Source: Gemmatimonadota bacterium
Lineage (GTDB): Bacteria; Gemmatimonadota; Gemmatimonadetes; Longimicrobiales; Gaopeijiaceae
DNA length: 64,000 bases
Assembly (NCBI GenBank): GCA_030428885.1
Contig: JAUIEJ010000002.1
Coordinates: 552,024-616,023, forward strand
Reading direction: 5' to 3'
Every line of letters begins with the position of its first letter. The stretch's first letter is position 1. Below are positions 16,084 through 24,806 of this stretch, in pieces. The translations under genes were made by a program, and so were the position numbers. Below the pieces are notes generated by a model, which did no database searches, was not told where the DNA came from, and saw nothing but the letters and a program-made list of their open reading frames with translations.

Positions 16084-17460
16084 TCACAGCAGGAGAATCG
16101 ACGCCAGACCGAGGAGCAGCATGAAGCCGCACAGGTCGGTCAGGGTCGTGACGAACACCGACGAGGCCACGGCGGGATCGACGCCGAAGCGGTCCAGGAC
16201 CGTGGGAATGAAGGCCCCGGCGAACCCCGCCACCACGATGTTGCCCCAGAGGGCGAAGAGCACCACGAACGGAAGCTGGGGATCCAGGGAGAACCACTCC
16301 ACGGCAGCCCAGGCGGCCCCGGCGGCCAGGAGTCCCAGCGCCACGCCGTTGACCAGCCCCACCAGCAGCTCCTTCCCCACCGCGTCGCTCTTCCGCTCCA
16401 GGGGCCCGTCGGAGAGGGCGATGCGACGCACCGTCACGGCCAGGGCCTGGGTGCCCGAGTTGCCGCCCATGCCGGCGATGATGGGCATGATGGCCGCCAG
16501 GTACCACACCTCCTCGATGGTGCGGCCGAAGGCGAACACCACCGACGCCGCCACCGACGCCGTGAAGAGATTGACGAAGAGCCACGGCAGGCGGGACCGC
16601 ACCGATTCCTGCCAGTCGCCCCGCACCTCCTCCTCGTCGGAGACACCGGCGAGGCGGAGGATGTCTTCGGTCTGTTCGGCCTCGATGACGTCGATGACGT
16701 CGTCGAAGGTGATGCGGCCCAGAAGCTCGCCCCGGTGCCCCACCACGGGCACCGACACCAGGTTGTAGCGGGAGAGGAGGCGCCCCACCTCCTCCTGATC
16801 CACGTCGGCGGTGAGGGTCACGGGCACCTCCTGGACCAGGTCGGCCACCGGGGTCCCGGTGTCGGCCAGGATCAGCTCCCCCAGGGGCACGGTGCCCTGG
16901 AGGACCCGGCGCTCGTCCACGACGAAGATGGCGTAGAAGTCCTCCACCTCCCGCCCCTGGCGCCGGATCTCGTCGATGGCCTGGCTCGCCGTCATCTCGG
17001 CCCGCACCGCCACCAGCTCGGTGGTCATGAGGCCGCCGGCGGTCTCCTCGTCGTACTCGAGGAGGCCCCGGAGTTCGGCGGCGTCTTCCAGGGGGAGGGC
17101 CGCCAGGATCCGGGCGGCGTCTTCGGGCTCCAACTCGCCGATGAGGTCGGCGGCGTCGTCGTCGGCCAGCTCGTGGAGGAGCTCGGCGCCCTTGGAGGGC
17201 TCCAGCGCCCCCAGAAGATCGGCCCGGTCGTCGCCGTCCTCCATCTCGGCCAGGGACTCCGACGCCAGCTCGGCGGGGAGGGCCCGGACCAGGGCGGCCT
17301 GCCGGTCGGTGTCGTCCAGGGCCTCCAGGAGGTCGGCCACGTCCGACGGATGGAGGTCGAGTTCGGTGAGGAGCGCGGCGAGCTCGGCCACGTGCCCGCC
17401 GTCCAGGAGCGGCTGCACCCGCTCCTGCACCGACTGCATGTCGGACGTGCCGTTGCTCAT
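16084..17460 (-). CDS. mgtE: Magnesium transporter MgtE
   Basis: A 458-residue Mg2+ channel. Residues ~10-140 form the superhelical MgtE_N domain (repeated LLEALD/ALPAEL/LLGALEPSK units). A CBS pair spans about 145-265 (TTELVAVRAEMTASQAIDEIRRQ, VSVPVVGHRGELLGRITFDDV). Five membrane segments follow, with IMPIIAGMGGNSGTQALAVTVR and the pore aspartate in TTLTDLCGFMLLLGLA. The 96-nt leader contains an imperfect GGGCCCC-type hairpin (around 17494-17521) but is too short for an M-box riboswitch. Confidence 0.95.
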   Translation of the reverse strand: MSNGTSDMQSVQERVQPLLDGGHVAELAALLTELDLHPSDVADLLEALDDTDRQAALVRALPAELASESLAEMEDGDDRADLLGALEPSKGAELLHELADDDAADLIGELEPEDAARILAALPLEDAAELRGLLEYDEETAGGLMTTELVAVRAEMTASQAIDEIRRQGREVEDFYAIFVVDERRVLQGTVPLGELILADTGTPVADLVQEVPVTLTADVDQEEVGRLLSRYNLVSVPVVGHRGELLGRITFDDVIDVIEAEQTEDILRLAGVSDEEEVRGDWQESVRSRLPWLFVNLFTASVAASVVFAFGRTIEEVWYLAAIMPIIAGMGGNSGTQALAVTVRRIALSDGPLERKSDAVGKELLVGLVNGVALGLLAAGAAWAAVEWFSLDPQLPFVVLFALWGNIVVAGFAGAFIPTVLDRFGVDPAVASSVFVTTLTDLCGFMLLLGLASILLL

Positions 17461-17556
17461 GGAGGACCCACCGAAAGGGGACGCGCAGGGAGGGGCCCCG
17501 GAAGATCCCGAAGGGGCCCATCGGGGGCAAGGCGGGTCGGGGCGCGGGCGTGCGGC

Positions 17557-17994
17557 CTACGCCCCCGGGCGCGCCACCTCCTCCACGAGCCGCTCCTGCA
17601 GCACGTACATGGGCGAGGCGGCCCGCTCGTCGGCGGCCTCCGGATGGTCCATGCCGCTCACGTGGAGCGTGCCGTGGATCGCGAGGCGCACCACCTCCTC
17701 GGCGGGGTCGATCCCTTCGTCGGCGGCCTGGCGCAGGGCCTGGTCCAGCCCCACGTACACGTCGCCCACCACCACGGGATCCTCGGGGGACCACAGGCCG
17801 AAGGCGATGACGTCGGTGGGGCGGTCGTGGCCCAGGTGGTCCCGGTTCAGGGACCGGATGGCGTCGTCGTCCACCAGGGCGACGGAGATTTCGGCTCGCT
17901 CGATGTCGCGAGCGGCCAGGGCGGCCCGGACGGCCTGGGCGACGCGGTCCGCCCCCGGCGCGCGACCCGGAGCGTCCACGTGGACCTCGATCAC
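17557..17994 (-). CDS. ybeY: Endoribonuclease YbeY (16S rRNA 3'-end maturation)
   Basis: A 145-residue protein starting at GTG (17992-17994) and overlapping the 7TM-HD stop as GTGA. The zinc motif HGTLHVSGMDH (H-x3-H-x5-H) and RPTDVIAFGL are diagnostic of the family. It sits in the widespread phoH - 7TM-HD - ybeY order. The acidic end of the motif and the length (about 150) are normal. Confidence 0.95.
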   Translation of the reverse strand: MIEVHVDAPGRAPGADRVAQAVRAALAARDIERAEISVALVDDDAIRSLNRDHLGHDRPTDVIAFGLWSPEDPVVVGDVYVGLDQALRQAADEGIDPAEEVVRLAIHGTLHVSGMDHPEAADERAASPMYVLQERLVEEVARPGA

Positions 17995-20285
17995 CCGGCT
18001 TCGGTCTCGGAGTCCGTCGCGGTGGCGGCGGCTTCCTGGGCGGCGTCGGCCTCCCCCTTGCCCCCGTCGGACTGGGTCAGGTGGCGGGTCTGGGGGTAGT
18101 CGATGCGGTGATGGTAGACCCCGCTGAGCGCCTTGGCGAACTGCTCCTTGATGCGGGAGAGTTCCTGGAGCGTCAGGGGCGCGTCGTCGAGCTGCCCCTG
18201 GGCGATCTTGCCCTCGACGATGGAGTCGATGAGACCCCGGATGCGTTCGGGTGTGGGATCCTGGAGGGCCCGGGTGGCCGACTCCACCGAGTCGGCCAGC
18301 ATGGCGATGGCCGTCTCCCTGCTCCGGGGGCGGGGTCCCGGGTAGGTGAAGTCCACCGGATCCACGTTCTCCTCGCCGTACTCCTCCTTGGCCTTCTCGT
18401 AGAAGAAGCCGATGCGCTGGGTGCCGTGGTGCTCGCTGATGAAGGCGCTCACCACGTCGGGCACGTTGGCCTCCTGGGCCATCTTGAGCCCTTCCACCAC
18501 GTGCTCCTTCACGATCTTGGCCGAGGTCTCGGGCTTCAGGCGATCGTGGGGGTTCCGGCCGTCGGGCTGGTTCTCCACGAAGTAGTGGGGCTTGAGCATT
18601 TTCCCCACGTCGTGGTAGTAGAGCCCGACTCGACAGAGCAGCCCGTTGGCGCCGATGGCGTTGGCCGCCGCCTCGGCCAGGTTGGCCACGTTGATGGTGT
18701 GGGCGTAGGTGCCCGGGGCCTCCATGGACAGCCGCTTGAGGAGCGAGCGGTTGGGGTCGGCCCACTCCAGCAGGGTCTGGTCGGTGGTGACGCCCGCGAA
18801 CCACTCGAACACCGGGAGGAAGCCCATGGCCAGGATCGCCGAGAAGATGGCGTTGACCACCACCCACCCCAGACTGGTGGCCACGTCGGCGGCGGGCCGG
18901 GCCAGCAGCAGCGCGTCGCCCACCAGCACCGCGGCGTAGGCCCCGGAGATGAGGGCGATGAAGATCCAGGTCTGGGCCCGGCGACGGACCGCCCGCACCG
19001 AGAGGGCGGCCGCCGAGCCGCCCACCAGGGTGGTCAGGAGCACGTAGTTCGACCCCATGCCGGGCTGGATGGCCGACAGGGCCCCCAGGGTGAGCACCAG
19101 CACCAGGGCCATGCGCCCGTCCCACAACACCGACACCGCCAGGGCCACGAAGGCCACGGGGAGGAGCTCCACCGGCCAGTCGTTGTGGGCCACGATCCCC
19201 GCCACGGCGATGTAGACGGCCACCAGGATCGACAGGAGGACGATCCAGCGTACGTGGGTGTAGATCTCCCGGCGGAAGAAGTAGACCAGCAGCCCGAAGA
19301 CCAGGAGCAGGGTCAGATTGAGGAGCCCCGCGCCCAGGTAGGGCGCCCACCCCACCCCCGTCTCCTCCAGGAGTCCCGCCTCCCGCAGGGCGTTCTGATA
19401 GGCCTGGAGGGTCTCGGCCGTCTGGGCCGTGATGCGCTCGTTGGCCCGGACGATGGCCTCGCCCGCCACCACCTCGGGCCCCGCCGTCCGGGCGGCCCCC
19501 ACCATCTGGGCCCGGTCCACCGCGGTCTCCACGGGGTTGAAGACCAGGGTGTATTCCATGTGGTTGACCAGGGCCAAACGCAGGATCTCGGCCACCTCCG
19601 GCGACGTCCCGGGGGGGAGCAACCCCTCGGCCAGGGCGTAGAACGAGCGACCCGAGAGGATGTCGCCCAGGGGGACGGTCTCCTCCACGCCGCCGTCTTC
19701 GGGACGCACCACGATGCGGTCGGTGCTCACTTCGTCGAGGTCGCCGTTGTCGGCCACGCCCCGGGTGAGGATCTGCCGCACCGCGTCTTCAGCCGTGCGG
19801 GCCAGGAGGGTACGCACGTCGTCCTGGAGAATGAGCTCCCGCTGCGAAGCCGTGGCCTCGGTGATCTCACCCAGCACCCGCCCCACCTGGGCCTCGGCGT
19901 CGGGCTGCTGGGCCGCCGTGCTCAACCGGGCGAAGAAGCGGTCCAACCGACCCGCCATGGTGTCGGCGGCGGCGGAGCGGCGGTTGAAGGTCGGCGGGAC
20001 CGACGCCCGGGCCTCCTCCTGCGCCTGATCCTGCTCGGCGGGCGACAGGGGCACCTGGAAGTCGATCTGGGCGATGACCGGCTCCGACAGCACCGACCCC
20101 ACCGGGTAGGTGGTCATCCGGACCCGGGCTTCCGGGGGGAACAGCAGGGTGACCAGGAGCGTGAGGCCCAGGATCAGGAGGACCCGCACGCCGTGGTGGG
20201 TCACCCCCTCGGGCCAGGCGTGCTCCGGCGGGGTGGACAACCCGGCGAAGCGACCCCGGCGACGGCGGTCCGGGCCCCGACTCAC
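17991..20285 (-). CDS. 7TM receptor with intracellular HD hydrolase domain (PgpH-like phosphodiesterase)
   Basis: A 764-residue protein starting at GTG (20283-20285), GTGA-coupled to phoH. There is one N-terminal membrane helix (VLLILGLTLLVTLLF), a large extracytoplasmic 7TMR-HDED domain to about residue 310, then a cluster of about seven membrane helices. A cytoplasmic HD domain follows with GTYAHTINVANLAEAAANAIG, GLYYHDVGKMLKPHYFVENQ and ISEHHGTQRIGFFY. The fold is that of Listeria PgpH, which degrades c-di-AMP; whether this organism makes c-di-AMP cannot be judged here. The C-terminal tail is Ala/Glu-rich and disordered. Confidence 0.9.
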   Translation of the reverse strand: MSRGPDRRRRGRFAGLSTPPEHAWPEGVTHHGVRVLLILGLTLLVTLLFPPEARVRMTTYPVGSVLSEPVIAQIDFQVPLSPAEQDQAQEEARASVPPTFNRRSAAADTMAGRLDRFFARLSTAAQQPDAEAQVGRVLGEITEATASQRELILQDDVRTLLARTAEDAVRQILTRGVADNGDLDEVSTDRIVVRPEDGGVEETVPLGDILSGRSFYALAEGLLPPGTSPEVAEILRLALVNHMEYTLVFNPVETAVDRAQMVGAARTAGPEVVAGEAIVRANERITAQTAETLQAYQNALREAGLLEETGVGWAPYLGAGLLNLTLLLVFGLLVYFFRREIYTHVRWIVLLSILVAVYIAVAGIVAHNDWPVELLPVAFVALAVSVLWDGRMALVLVLTLGALSAIQPGMGSNYVLLTTLVGGSAAALSVRAVRRRAQTWIFIALISGAYAAVLVGDALLLARPAADVATSLGWVVVNAIFSAILAMGFLPVFEWFAGVTTDQTLLEWADPNRSLLKRLSMEAPGTYAHTINVANLAEAAANAIGANGLLCRVGLYYHDVGKMLKPHYFVENQPDGRNPHDRLKPETSAKIVKEHVVEGLKMAQEANVPDVVSAFISEHHGTQRIGFFYEKAKEEYGEENVDPVDFTYPGPRPRSRETAIAMLADSVESATRALQDPTPERIRGLIDSIVEGKIAQGQLDDAPLTLQELSRIKEQFAKALSGVYHHRIDYPQTRHLTQSDGGKGEADAAQEAAATATDSETEAG

Positions 20286-21301
20286 CGACGCTCCGGGTTC
20301 GGGACGTCGGCGGCGTCGTCGTGGTCCTGCTCGACACCGGCTTCGGCGTAGGCCCGGATGATGTCCTTCACCAGCCGGTGGCGAATGACGTCCATGGCGT
20401 CCAGATACACGATGGCGATGCCCTCGATTCCGCTGAGGATCCGCTCCACCTGGAGCAGGCCCGAGTCCACGCTCCGGGGCAGGTCGATCTGGGTCTTGTC
20501 GCCCGTGATGACCACCCGGGAATTCAGCCCCAGGCGGGTGAGGAACATCTTCATCTGGGCGGTGGTGGCGTTCTGCGCCTCGTCCAGGATCACGAAGGCG
20601 TCGGAGAGGGTCCGCCCCCGCATGTACGCCAGAGGCGCGATCTCGATGGTGCGATCCTCCAGCGCCCGGCGCACCCGGTCGGCGGGCATCATGTCTTCCA
20701 GGGCGTCGTAGAGGGGCCGCAGGTACGGATCCACCTTCTCCTGGAGATCACCGGGGAGGAATCCCAGGTTCTCGCCCGCCTCCACCGCGGGCCGGGCCAG
20801 GATGATCCGCTTGACCCGCTTCTTGTAGAGGGCGTCCACGGCCATGGCCACGGCCAGGTAGGTCTTGCCCGTGCCGGCGGGCCCGATGCCGATGACGATG
20901 TCGTGGGCCCCGATGGCCTCGAGGTAGCGCCGCTGCCCGTCCGACTTGGGCGAAATCACCTTCTTCGACCCGGGCAGCGCGATGCGCATCTCCTGGTCGG
21001 GCGAGATCATGCCCCCGGCCCCCAGCACGTCGAAGCTCTCGGCGAAGCGGGCGATGTCGTGGGTGTCGAAGGGTGCCCGCAGGCGGGCCAACTCGATGAG
21101 GTGCTGCACCACCCCCACGGCCCGCTCCACGTGCTCCAGGGGCCCCGAGAGGATCACCTGGTCGCCCCGGAGCACGACCCGGATCTGGAAGATGCGGTGA
21201 ATCTCCTGAAGGTGCCGGTCGTTGACGCCGGCGAACATCAGGTGGTCGACGCCCTCGGCGTCGAGGCGATGCTCCACCATGGTGGGGTCGCCGTTGGTCA
21301 T
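20282..21301 (-). CDS. PhoH-family ATPase (PhoH-like)
   Basis: A 339-residue protein starting at ATG 21299-21301, ATGA-coupled to aspS. An N-terminal KH-like region ([19 protein letters not shown]) precedes the PhoH P-loop domain, with [17 protein letters not shown] (Walker A), [23 protein letters not shown] (Walker B region) and [13 protein letters not shown]. It is generally considered an RNA-associated ATPase/helicase and is the partner of YbeY in this conserved cluster. The C-terminus is acidic and short. Confidence 0.93.
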   Translation of the reverse strand: MTNGDPTMVEHRLDAEGVDHLMFAGVNDRHLQEIHRIFQIRVVLRGDQVILSGPLEHVERAVGVVQHLIELARLRAPFDTHDIARFAESFDVLGAGGMISPDQEMRIALPGSKKVISPKSDGQRRYLEAIGAHDIVIGIGPAGTGKTYLAVAMAVDALYKKRVKRIILARPAVEAGENLGFLPGDLQEKVDPYLRPLYDALEDMMPADRVRRALEDRTIEIAPLAYMRGRTLSDAFVILDEAQNATTAQMKMFLTRLGLNSRVVITGDKTQIDLPRSVDSGLLQVERILSGIEGIAIVYLDAMDVIRHRLVKDIIRAYAEAGVEQDHDDAADVPNPERR

Positions 21302-23097
21302 TCCGACTCCGGCACGGGAACGGGGGGCGCCCGAAGCGCCAGGCCCAGATCGGCCAGATCCCCGGGGGAGAGAGGCACGGGCGCGCCCTCGAAGAGCGCC
21401 CGGGCCGCGGTGGTCTTGGGAAACGCGATGACGTCGCGCAGGCTGGAAGCGCCGGCGAACCGCTGGACGATGCGGTCCATGCCGAAGGCCACCCCGCCGT
21501 GGGGCGGCGCCCCGGCGGCCAGCGCCGTGAGGAGGAAGCCGAACTTCTCCTCGATCTCGTGGTCGCCGAGCCCCAGGAGGTGGAAGATGCGACGCTGGAG
21601 GTCGGCGTCGTGGATCCGGATGGATCCCGACCCCAGCTCCGTGCCGTCGTACACCAGGTCGTACGCCTCGCCCCGAGCGCCCTCGGGATCGCTCTCCAGG
21701 GTGTCGAGGTGCCCGGCGCTGGGCTGGACGAAGGGGTGGTGGTTGGGCGCCAGCGACCCGTCGTCGTCGATCTCGAAGACCGGGAAGTCGGTGACCCACA
21801 GCCAGGCGTGCTCCCGGACCCGGGGAAGATCCAGGGCGGCGATGGCCGCCGCCCGCACCGCATCCAGGGCCGGCGACGTCACGCGGTCGGGCCCGGCGGC
21901 CAGGAGGAAGAGGTCGTCGACCTCGGCGCCCATGGCCGACCAGTGGTCGTCCGAGAGGAACCGGGAGAGGGGCCCCGAGCCCCCGTCGTCGGTGCGTTTG
22001 GCCCAGAGCAGGCCCGGCGCCCCCGCCGACTTCGCCTGCTCCTCGATGGCCTCGATCTGCTTCCTGGACAGGCTCGACCCCCCGGGAAGCCGGAAGCCCC
22101 GCACCCGACCGCCGGCGTCGATGGCCGACTGGGTGACCCGGAAGTCGAGGCCGTCCAGCGTCGCGGTGAAGTCGGTGATCTCCAGCTCCCACCGCAGGTC
22201 GGGGCGGTCCGACCCGTAGCGGTCCATGGCCTGGTCCCACGTCATGCGGGGAAACGGCAGGGGGGCCTCCACGCCGCCGACGGAGGCCAGCCGCGCCATG
22301 AGGCCCTCCATCCAGGTCAGGATGTCGTCGACGCCCACGAACGACGCTTCCACGTCGATCTGGGTGAACTCCAACTGCCGGTCGGCCCGAAGGGCCTCGT
22401 CCCGGAAGCAGCGGGCGATCTGGAAGTAGCGATCGAAGCCCGCCACCATGAGGATCTGCTTGTAGATCTGGGGACTCTGAGGCAGGGCGAAGAACTCCCC
22501 CGGGTGCTCGCTGCTGGGCACCACGAAGTCCCGGGCGCCCTCGGGCGTGGGCTTGGTGAGGATGGGGGTCTCCACCTCCACGAAACCCACCGAGTCCATG
22601 TAGTTGCGCACCGCCAGGATCAGCCGGTGCCGGAGGGCGAGGTTCTCCTGCAGTTCGGGGCGCCGGAGGTCCAGGACCCGGTGCTTCAGGCGACGTTCCT
22701 CCGAGGGGAGCTCGTCTTCGGGACCCCGGTACACGGGAATCGCCGGCGTGGCGGCGGCGTTGAGCCGCTCCACCTTCACGGCCCGCAGTTCCACGGCCCC
22801 CGTGGCCATCTCGGGATTCGGATCGGGGCGCGCCACCACCTCGCCCTCCACGGCCACCACGTCCTCGTGCCCCAACGTGTCGGCCACGGCGAGGGAGGCC
22901 GGTTCGGTCCAGTCCGGGCCCACCGAGACCTGGAGCAGCCCCGAGCGGTCCCGGAGATCGAGGAAGAGCAGCCCCCCGAGATCCCGGCGGCGATGAAGCC
23001 AGCCGGCGAGGCGGAGCGAACGCCCCACGTCGGCCTCGGTGAGGACGCCGAGATAGGACGAACGGAGGGCCGTTGCTCCGGAACCGGAATCGGTCAT
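21298..23097 (-). CDS. aspS: Aspartyl-tRNA synthetase (bacterial type)
   Basis: A 599-residue class II synthetase starting MTDSGSGATAL. An N-terminal OB anticodon-binding domain (GWLHRRRDLGGLLFLDLRDRSG), motif 2 (FRDEALRADRQLEFTQID), the bacterial GAD insert (about 285-420) and motif 3 (GGVAFGMDRIVQRF) are all present. Length matches bacterial AspRS (about 590). It is the first gene of the aspS-phoH-7TMHD-ybeY-mgtE run and has a good upstream promoter at 23216-23244. Whether it is discriminating or also charges tRNA-Asn was not determined. Confidence 0.96.
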   Translation of the reverse strand: MTDSGSGATALRSSYLGVLTEADVGRSLRLAGWLHRRRDLGGLLFLDLRDRSGLLQVSVGPDWTEPASLAVADTLGHEDVVAVEGEVVARPDPNPEMATGAVELRAVKVERLNAAATPAIPVYRGPEDELPSEERRLKHRVLDLRRPELQENLALRHRLILAVRNYMDSVGFVEVETPILTKPTPEGARDFVVPSSEHPGEFFALPQSPQIYKQILMVAGFDRYFQIARCFRDEALRADRQLEFTQIDVEASFVGVDDILTWMEGLMARLASVGGVEAPLPFPRMTWDQAMDRYGSDRPDLRWELEITDFTATLDGLDFRVTQSAIDAGGRVRGFRLPGGSSLSRKQIEAIEEQAKSAGAPGLLWAKRTDDGGSGPLSRFLSDDHWSAMGAEVDDLFLLAAGPDRVTSPALDAVRAAAIAALDLPRVREHAWLWVTDFPVFEIDDDGSLAPNHHPFVQPSAGHLDTLESDPEGARGEAYDLVYDGTELGSGSIRIHDADLQRRIFHLLGLGDHEIEEKFGFLLTALAAGAPPHGGVAFGMDRIVQRFAGASSLRDVIAFPKTTAARALFEGAPVPLSPGDLADLGLALRAPPVPVPESE

Positions 23098-23215
23098 GGA
23101 CCTGAGGGGGAGTGGGGAGGCGGGGGCGCGACGGTGGGCCCCCGGGCCGGAACCGACGGCGGATCGAAGGGGGGCGTGGTGCCCCGGGGCACCCCACCCC
23201 GAGGGGATTTGCGCT

Positions 23216-23244
23216 AAGTTAGCCGGGCCTTCCGGCCCCTTCAA
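23216..23244 (-). promoter_or_regulatory. Sigma70-type promoter for aspS operon
   Basis: On the minus strand TTGAAG (complement of 23239-23244), a 17-nt spacer and TAACTT (complement of 23216-23221) form a near-consensus promoter. The predicted start near 23209 gives an untranslated leader of about 110 nt before aspS. The spacer contains a GGCC-rich inverted repeat. Confidence 0.6.
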
Positions 23245-23270
23245 GCGACACGTCCCCGGTCCCCACCCCC

Positions 23271-24347
23271 ATGTCCGACCCCACCCCTCCCCGGCCCATC
23301 GACCTGCTGGGCCTCGTCCCCGACGCCCTGGTCGTGGAACTCGAACGCCACTTCGGCGCCCGGGGCCAGAAGGCCTTCCGGGCGCGACAGGTGGCCCGGT
23401 GGGTGTACGAGACCGACGTCCGAGGCTTCGACGAGATGACCGATCTCCCCACCGCCGAACGGGAGGCGCTGGCCGCGACCTACGTTCTGGGGGAGCCCGA
23501 CGCCGACACCGTGGAGGTCTCGGACGACGGCACGGCGAAACACCTCTGGCGCCTCCACGACGGCGAACTGGTGGAGTCGGTGCTGATCCCCACCGAGGAC
23601 CGCCTGACCCTGTGCCTATCGTCCCAGGCCGGGTGTGCCATGGGGTGCACCTTCTGCGCCACCGGGTGGAGCGGCTTCCGCCGCCATCTCACCGCCGGCG
23701 AGATCGTGGCCCAGTACCGGGCGTCGCGCCGATGGGCCGCGGAGCACGACTATGGGCCCATCACCAACATCGTGTACATGGGCATGGGCGAGCCCCTGGC
23801 GAATCGGGGAGCCGTGCATCCGTCCCTCACCATCCTGAACCGGGGGTTCGGCGTGGGCGCCCGCCGCATCACCGTCTCCACGGTGGGGGTGGTGCCGGGC
23901 ATCCTCGAGCTCGCCAAGCGCCCCGAGCAGTTCAAGCTGGCCATCTCCCTCCACTCCCCGGTGGAGGCGCTGCGGCGGGAACTGATCCCCCTGGAGAAGC
24001 GCTGGCCCCTGCCGGAGCTGGTGGAGGCGCTGAAGGCGTTCGAAACCGCCGGGGGACGCCGGATCACCTTCGAATACACCATGATCCGGGACGTGAACGA
24101 TGCGCCGGAACTCGCGCCCCTGCTGGCGGATCTGGCCTTCGACCTCCATGCCTTCGTGAACCTGATTCCGTTCAACCCCATCCCCTGGCAGGCATGGGGT
24201 CCCTCCACCTCGGAGCGGATCCGCCACTTCCAGTCGGTGCTGGCTCAGCGCGGGGTCGACGTGGCCGTCCGGGAGCCCCGGGGACGGGACATCGACGCCG
24301 CCTGCGGCCAGCTCCGGGCCAACGCCCTGGTCCAGATCCAGGAGTAG
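23271..24347 (+). CDS. rlmN: Dual-specificity rRNA/tRNA adenine-C2 methyltransferase RlmN
   Basis: A 358-residue radical SAM enzyme that methylates C2 of A2503 in 23S rRNA and A37 in some tRNAs. The cluster motif AGCAMGCTFCATG (CxxxCxxC), the SAM-binding NIVYMGMGEPLAN segment, RITVSTVGVVPGI, and the mechanistic C-terminal cysteine in RDIDAACGQLRA are all present. It is divergent from aspS and transcribed alone; a 123-nt gap follows before the PadR gene. Confidence 0.95.
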   Translation: MSDPTPPRPIDLLGLVPDALVVELERHFGARGQKAFRARQVARWVYETDVRGFDEMTDLPTAEREALAATYVLGEPDADTVEVSDDGTAKHLWRLHDGELVESVLIPTEDRLTLCLSSQAGCAMGCTFCATGWSGFRRHLTAGEIVAQYRASRRWAAEHDYGPITNIVYMGMGEPLANRGAVHPSLTILNRGFGVGARRITVSTVGVVPGILELAKRPEQFKLAISLHSPVEALRRELIPLEKRWPLPELVEALKAFETAGGRRITFEYTMIRDVNDAPELAPLLADLAFDLHAFVNLIPFNPIPWQAWGPSTSERIRHFQSVLAQRGVDVAVREPRGRDIDAACGQLRANALVQIQE

Positions 24348-24392
24348 GGCCGGGCCCGTTCCAACCTTTCCGCGCCACCCGACGTCCCACCC

Positions 24393-24437
24393 GTTGAAAC
24401 CCCGGTCGAGCGCCCTCGTAGTATCAAAAGTATACTT
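24393..24437 (+). promoter_or_regulatory. Promoter/operator region of the second PadR-ADOP operon
   Basis: TTGAAA near 24393 and TAGTAT 19 nt downstream could be -35 and -10. Directly after lies AAGTATACTT (24428-24437), a perfect 10-bp palindrome in an otherwise very GC-rich context. This is a plausible PadR autoregulatory site; it differs from the TGAC-N3-GTCA site of the first PadR gene, so the two regulators probably read different operators. Confidence 0.4.
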
Positions 24438-24470
24438 CGCTGCCGATCCTCCTTCCTCCTTCGAGCGCCC

Positions 24471-24806
24471 ATGCCTTCCGACACCCTCGGCGAGTTCGAA
24501 CTCCTGGTCCTCCTCTCGATCCTGCGGCAGGGCGACGAGCCCTACGCCAATCGGGTGCGGGACGACCTGGAGGCCCACGGCCGCCGCACCGTGACCCGGG
24601 GAGCCCTCTACCGCACCCTGGACCGACTGACGGAGAAGGGCTTCGTGCGCTGGTCGCTGGAGGCCGACCGGGTGCCCGAGCGGGGCGGCCACCCCATGCG
24701 ACGCCTGGCGGTCACGGCGTCGGGCCTCGAAGCGGTGCGTCGCTCCCGGGACGTGCTCCGGACCTTCCTCGAAGGGTTGGATCCCCTCCTGGACGGCTCG
24801 CGGTGA
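24471..24806 (+). CDS. PadR-family transcriptional regulator
   Basis: A 111-residue PadR winged-helix protein (GEFELLVLLSILRQGDEPYANRVRDDLEAHGRRTVTRGALYRTLDRLTEKGFV). The last bases overlap the permease start as GTGA. It is similar in length but clearly different in sequence from the PadR at 1880-2185. It presumably represses its own operon. The effector is unknown. Confidence 0.92.
   Translation: MPSDTLGEFELLVLLSILRQGDEPYANRVRDDLEAHGRRTVTRGALYRTLDRLTEKGFVRWSLEADRVPERGGHPMRRLAVTASGLEAVRRSRDVLRTFLEGLDPLLDGSR

Noticed and set aside
17461..17556. M-box magnesium riboswitch ahead of mgtE
   Set aside because: Only 96 nt are available and just one GGGCCCC-type hairpin is seen; the M-box needs about 160 nt.
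20115..20250. Additional start or small gene between phoH and the 7TM-HD protein
   Set aside because: The region encodes the first membrane helix and signal segment of the 7TM-HD protein; the GTGA overlap with phoH leaves no space.
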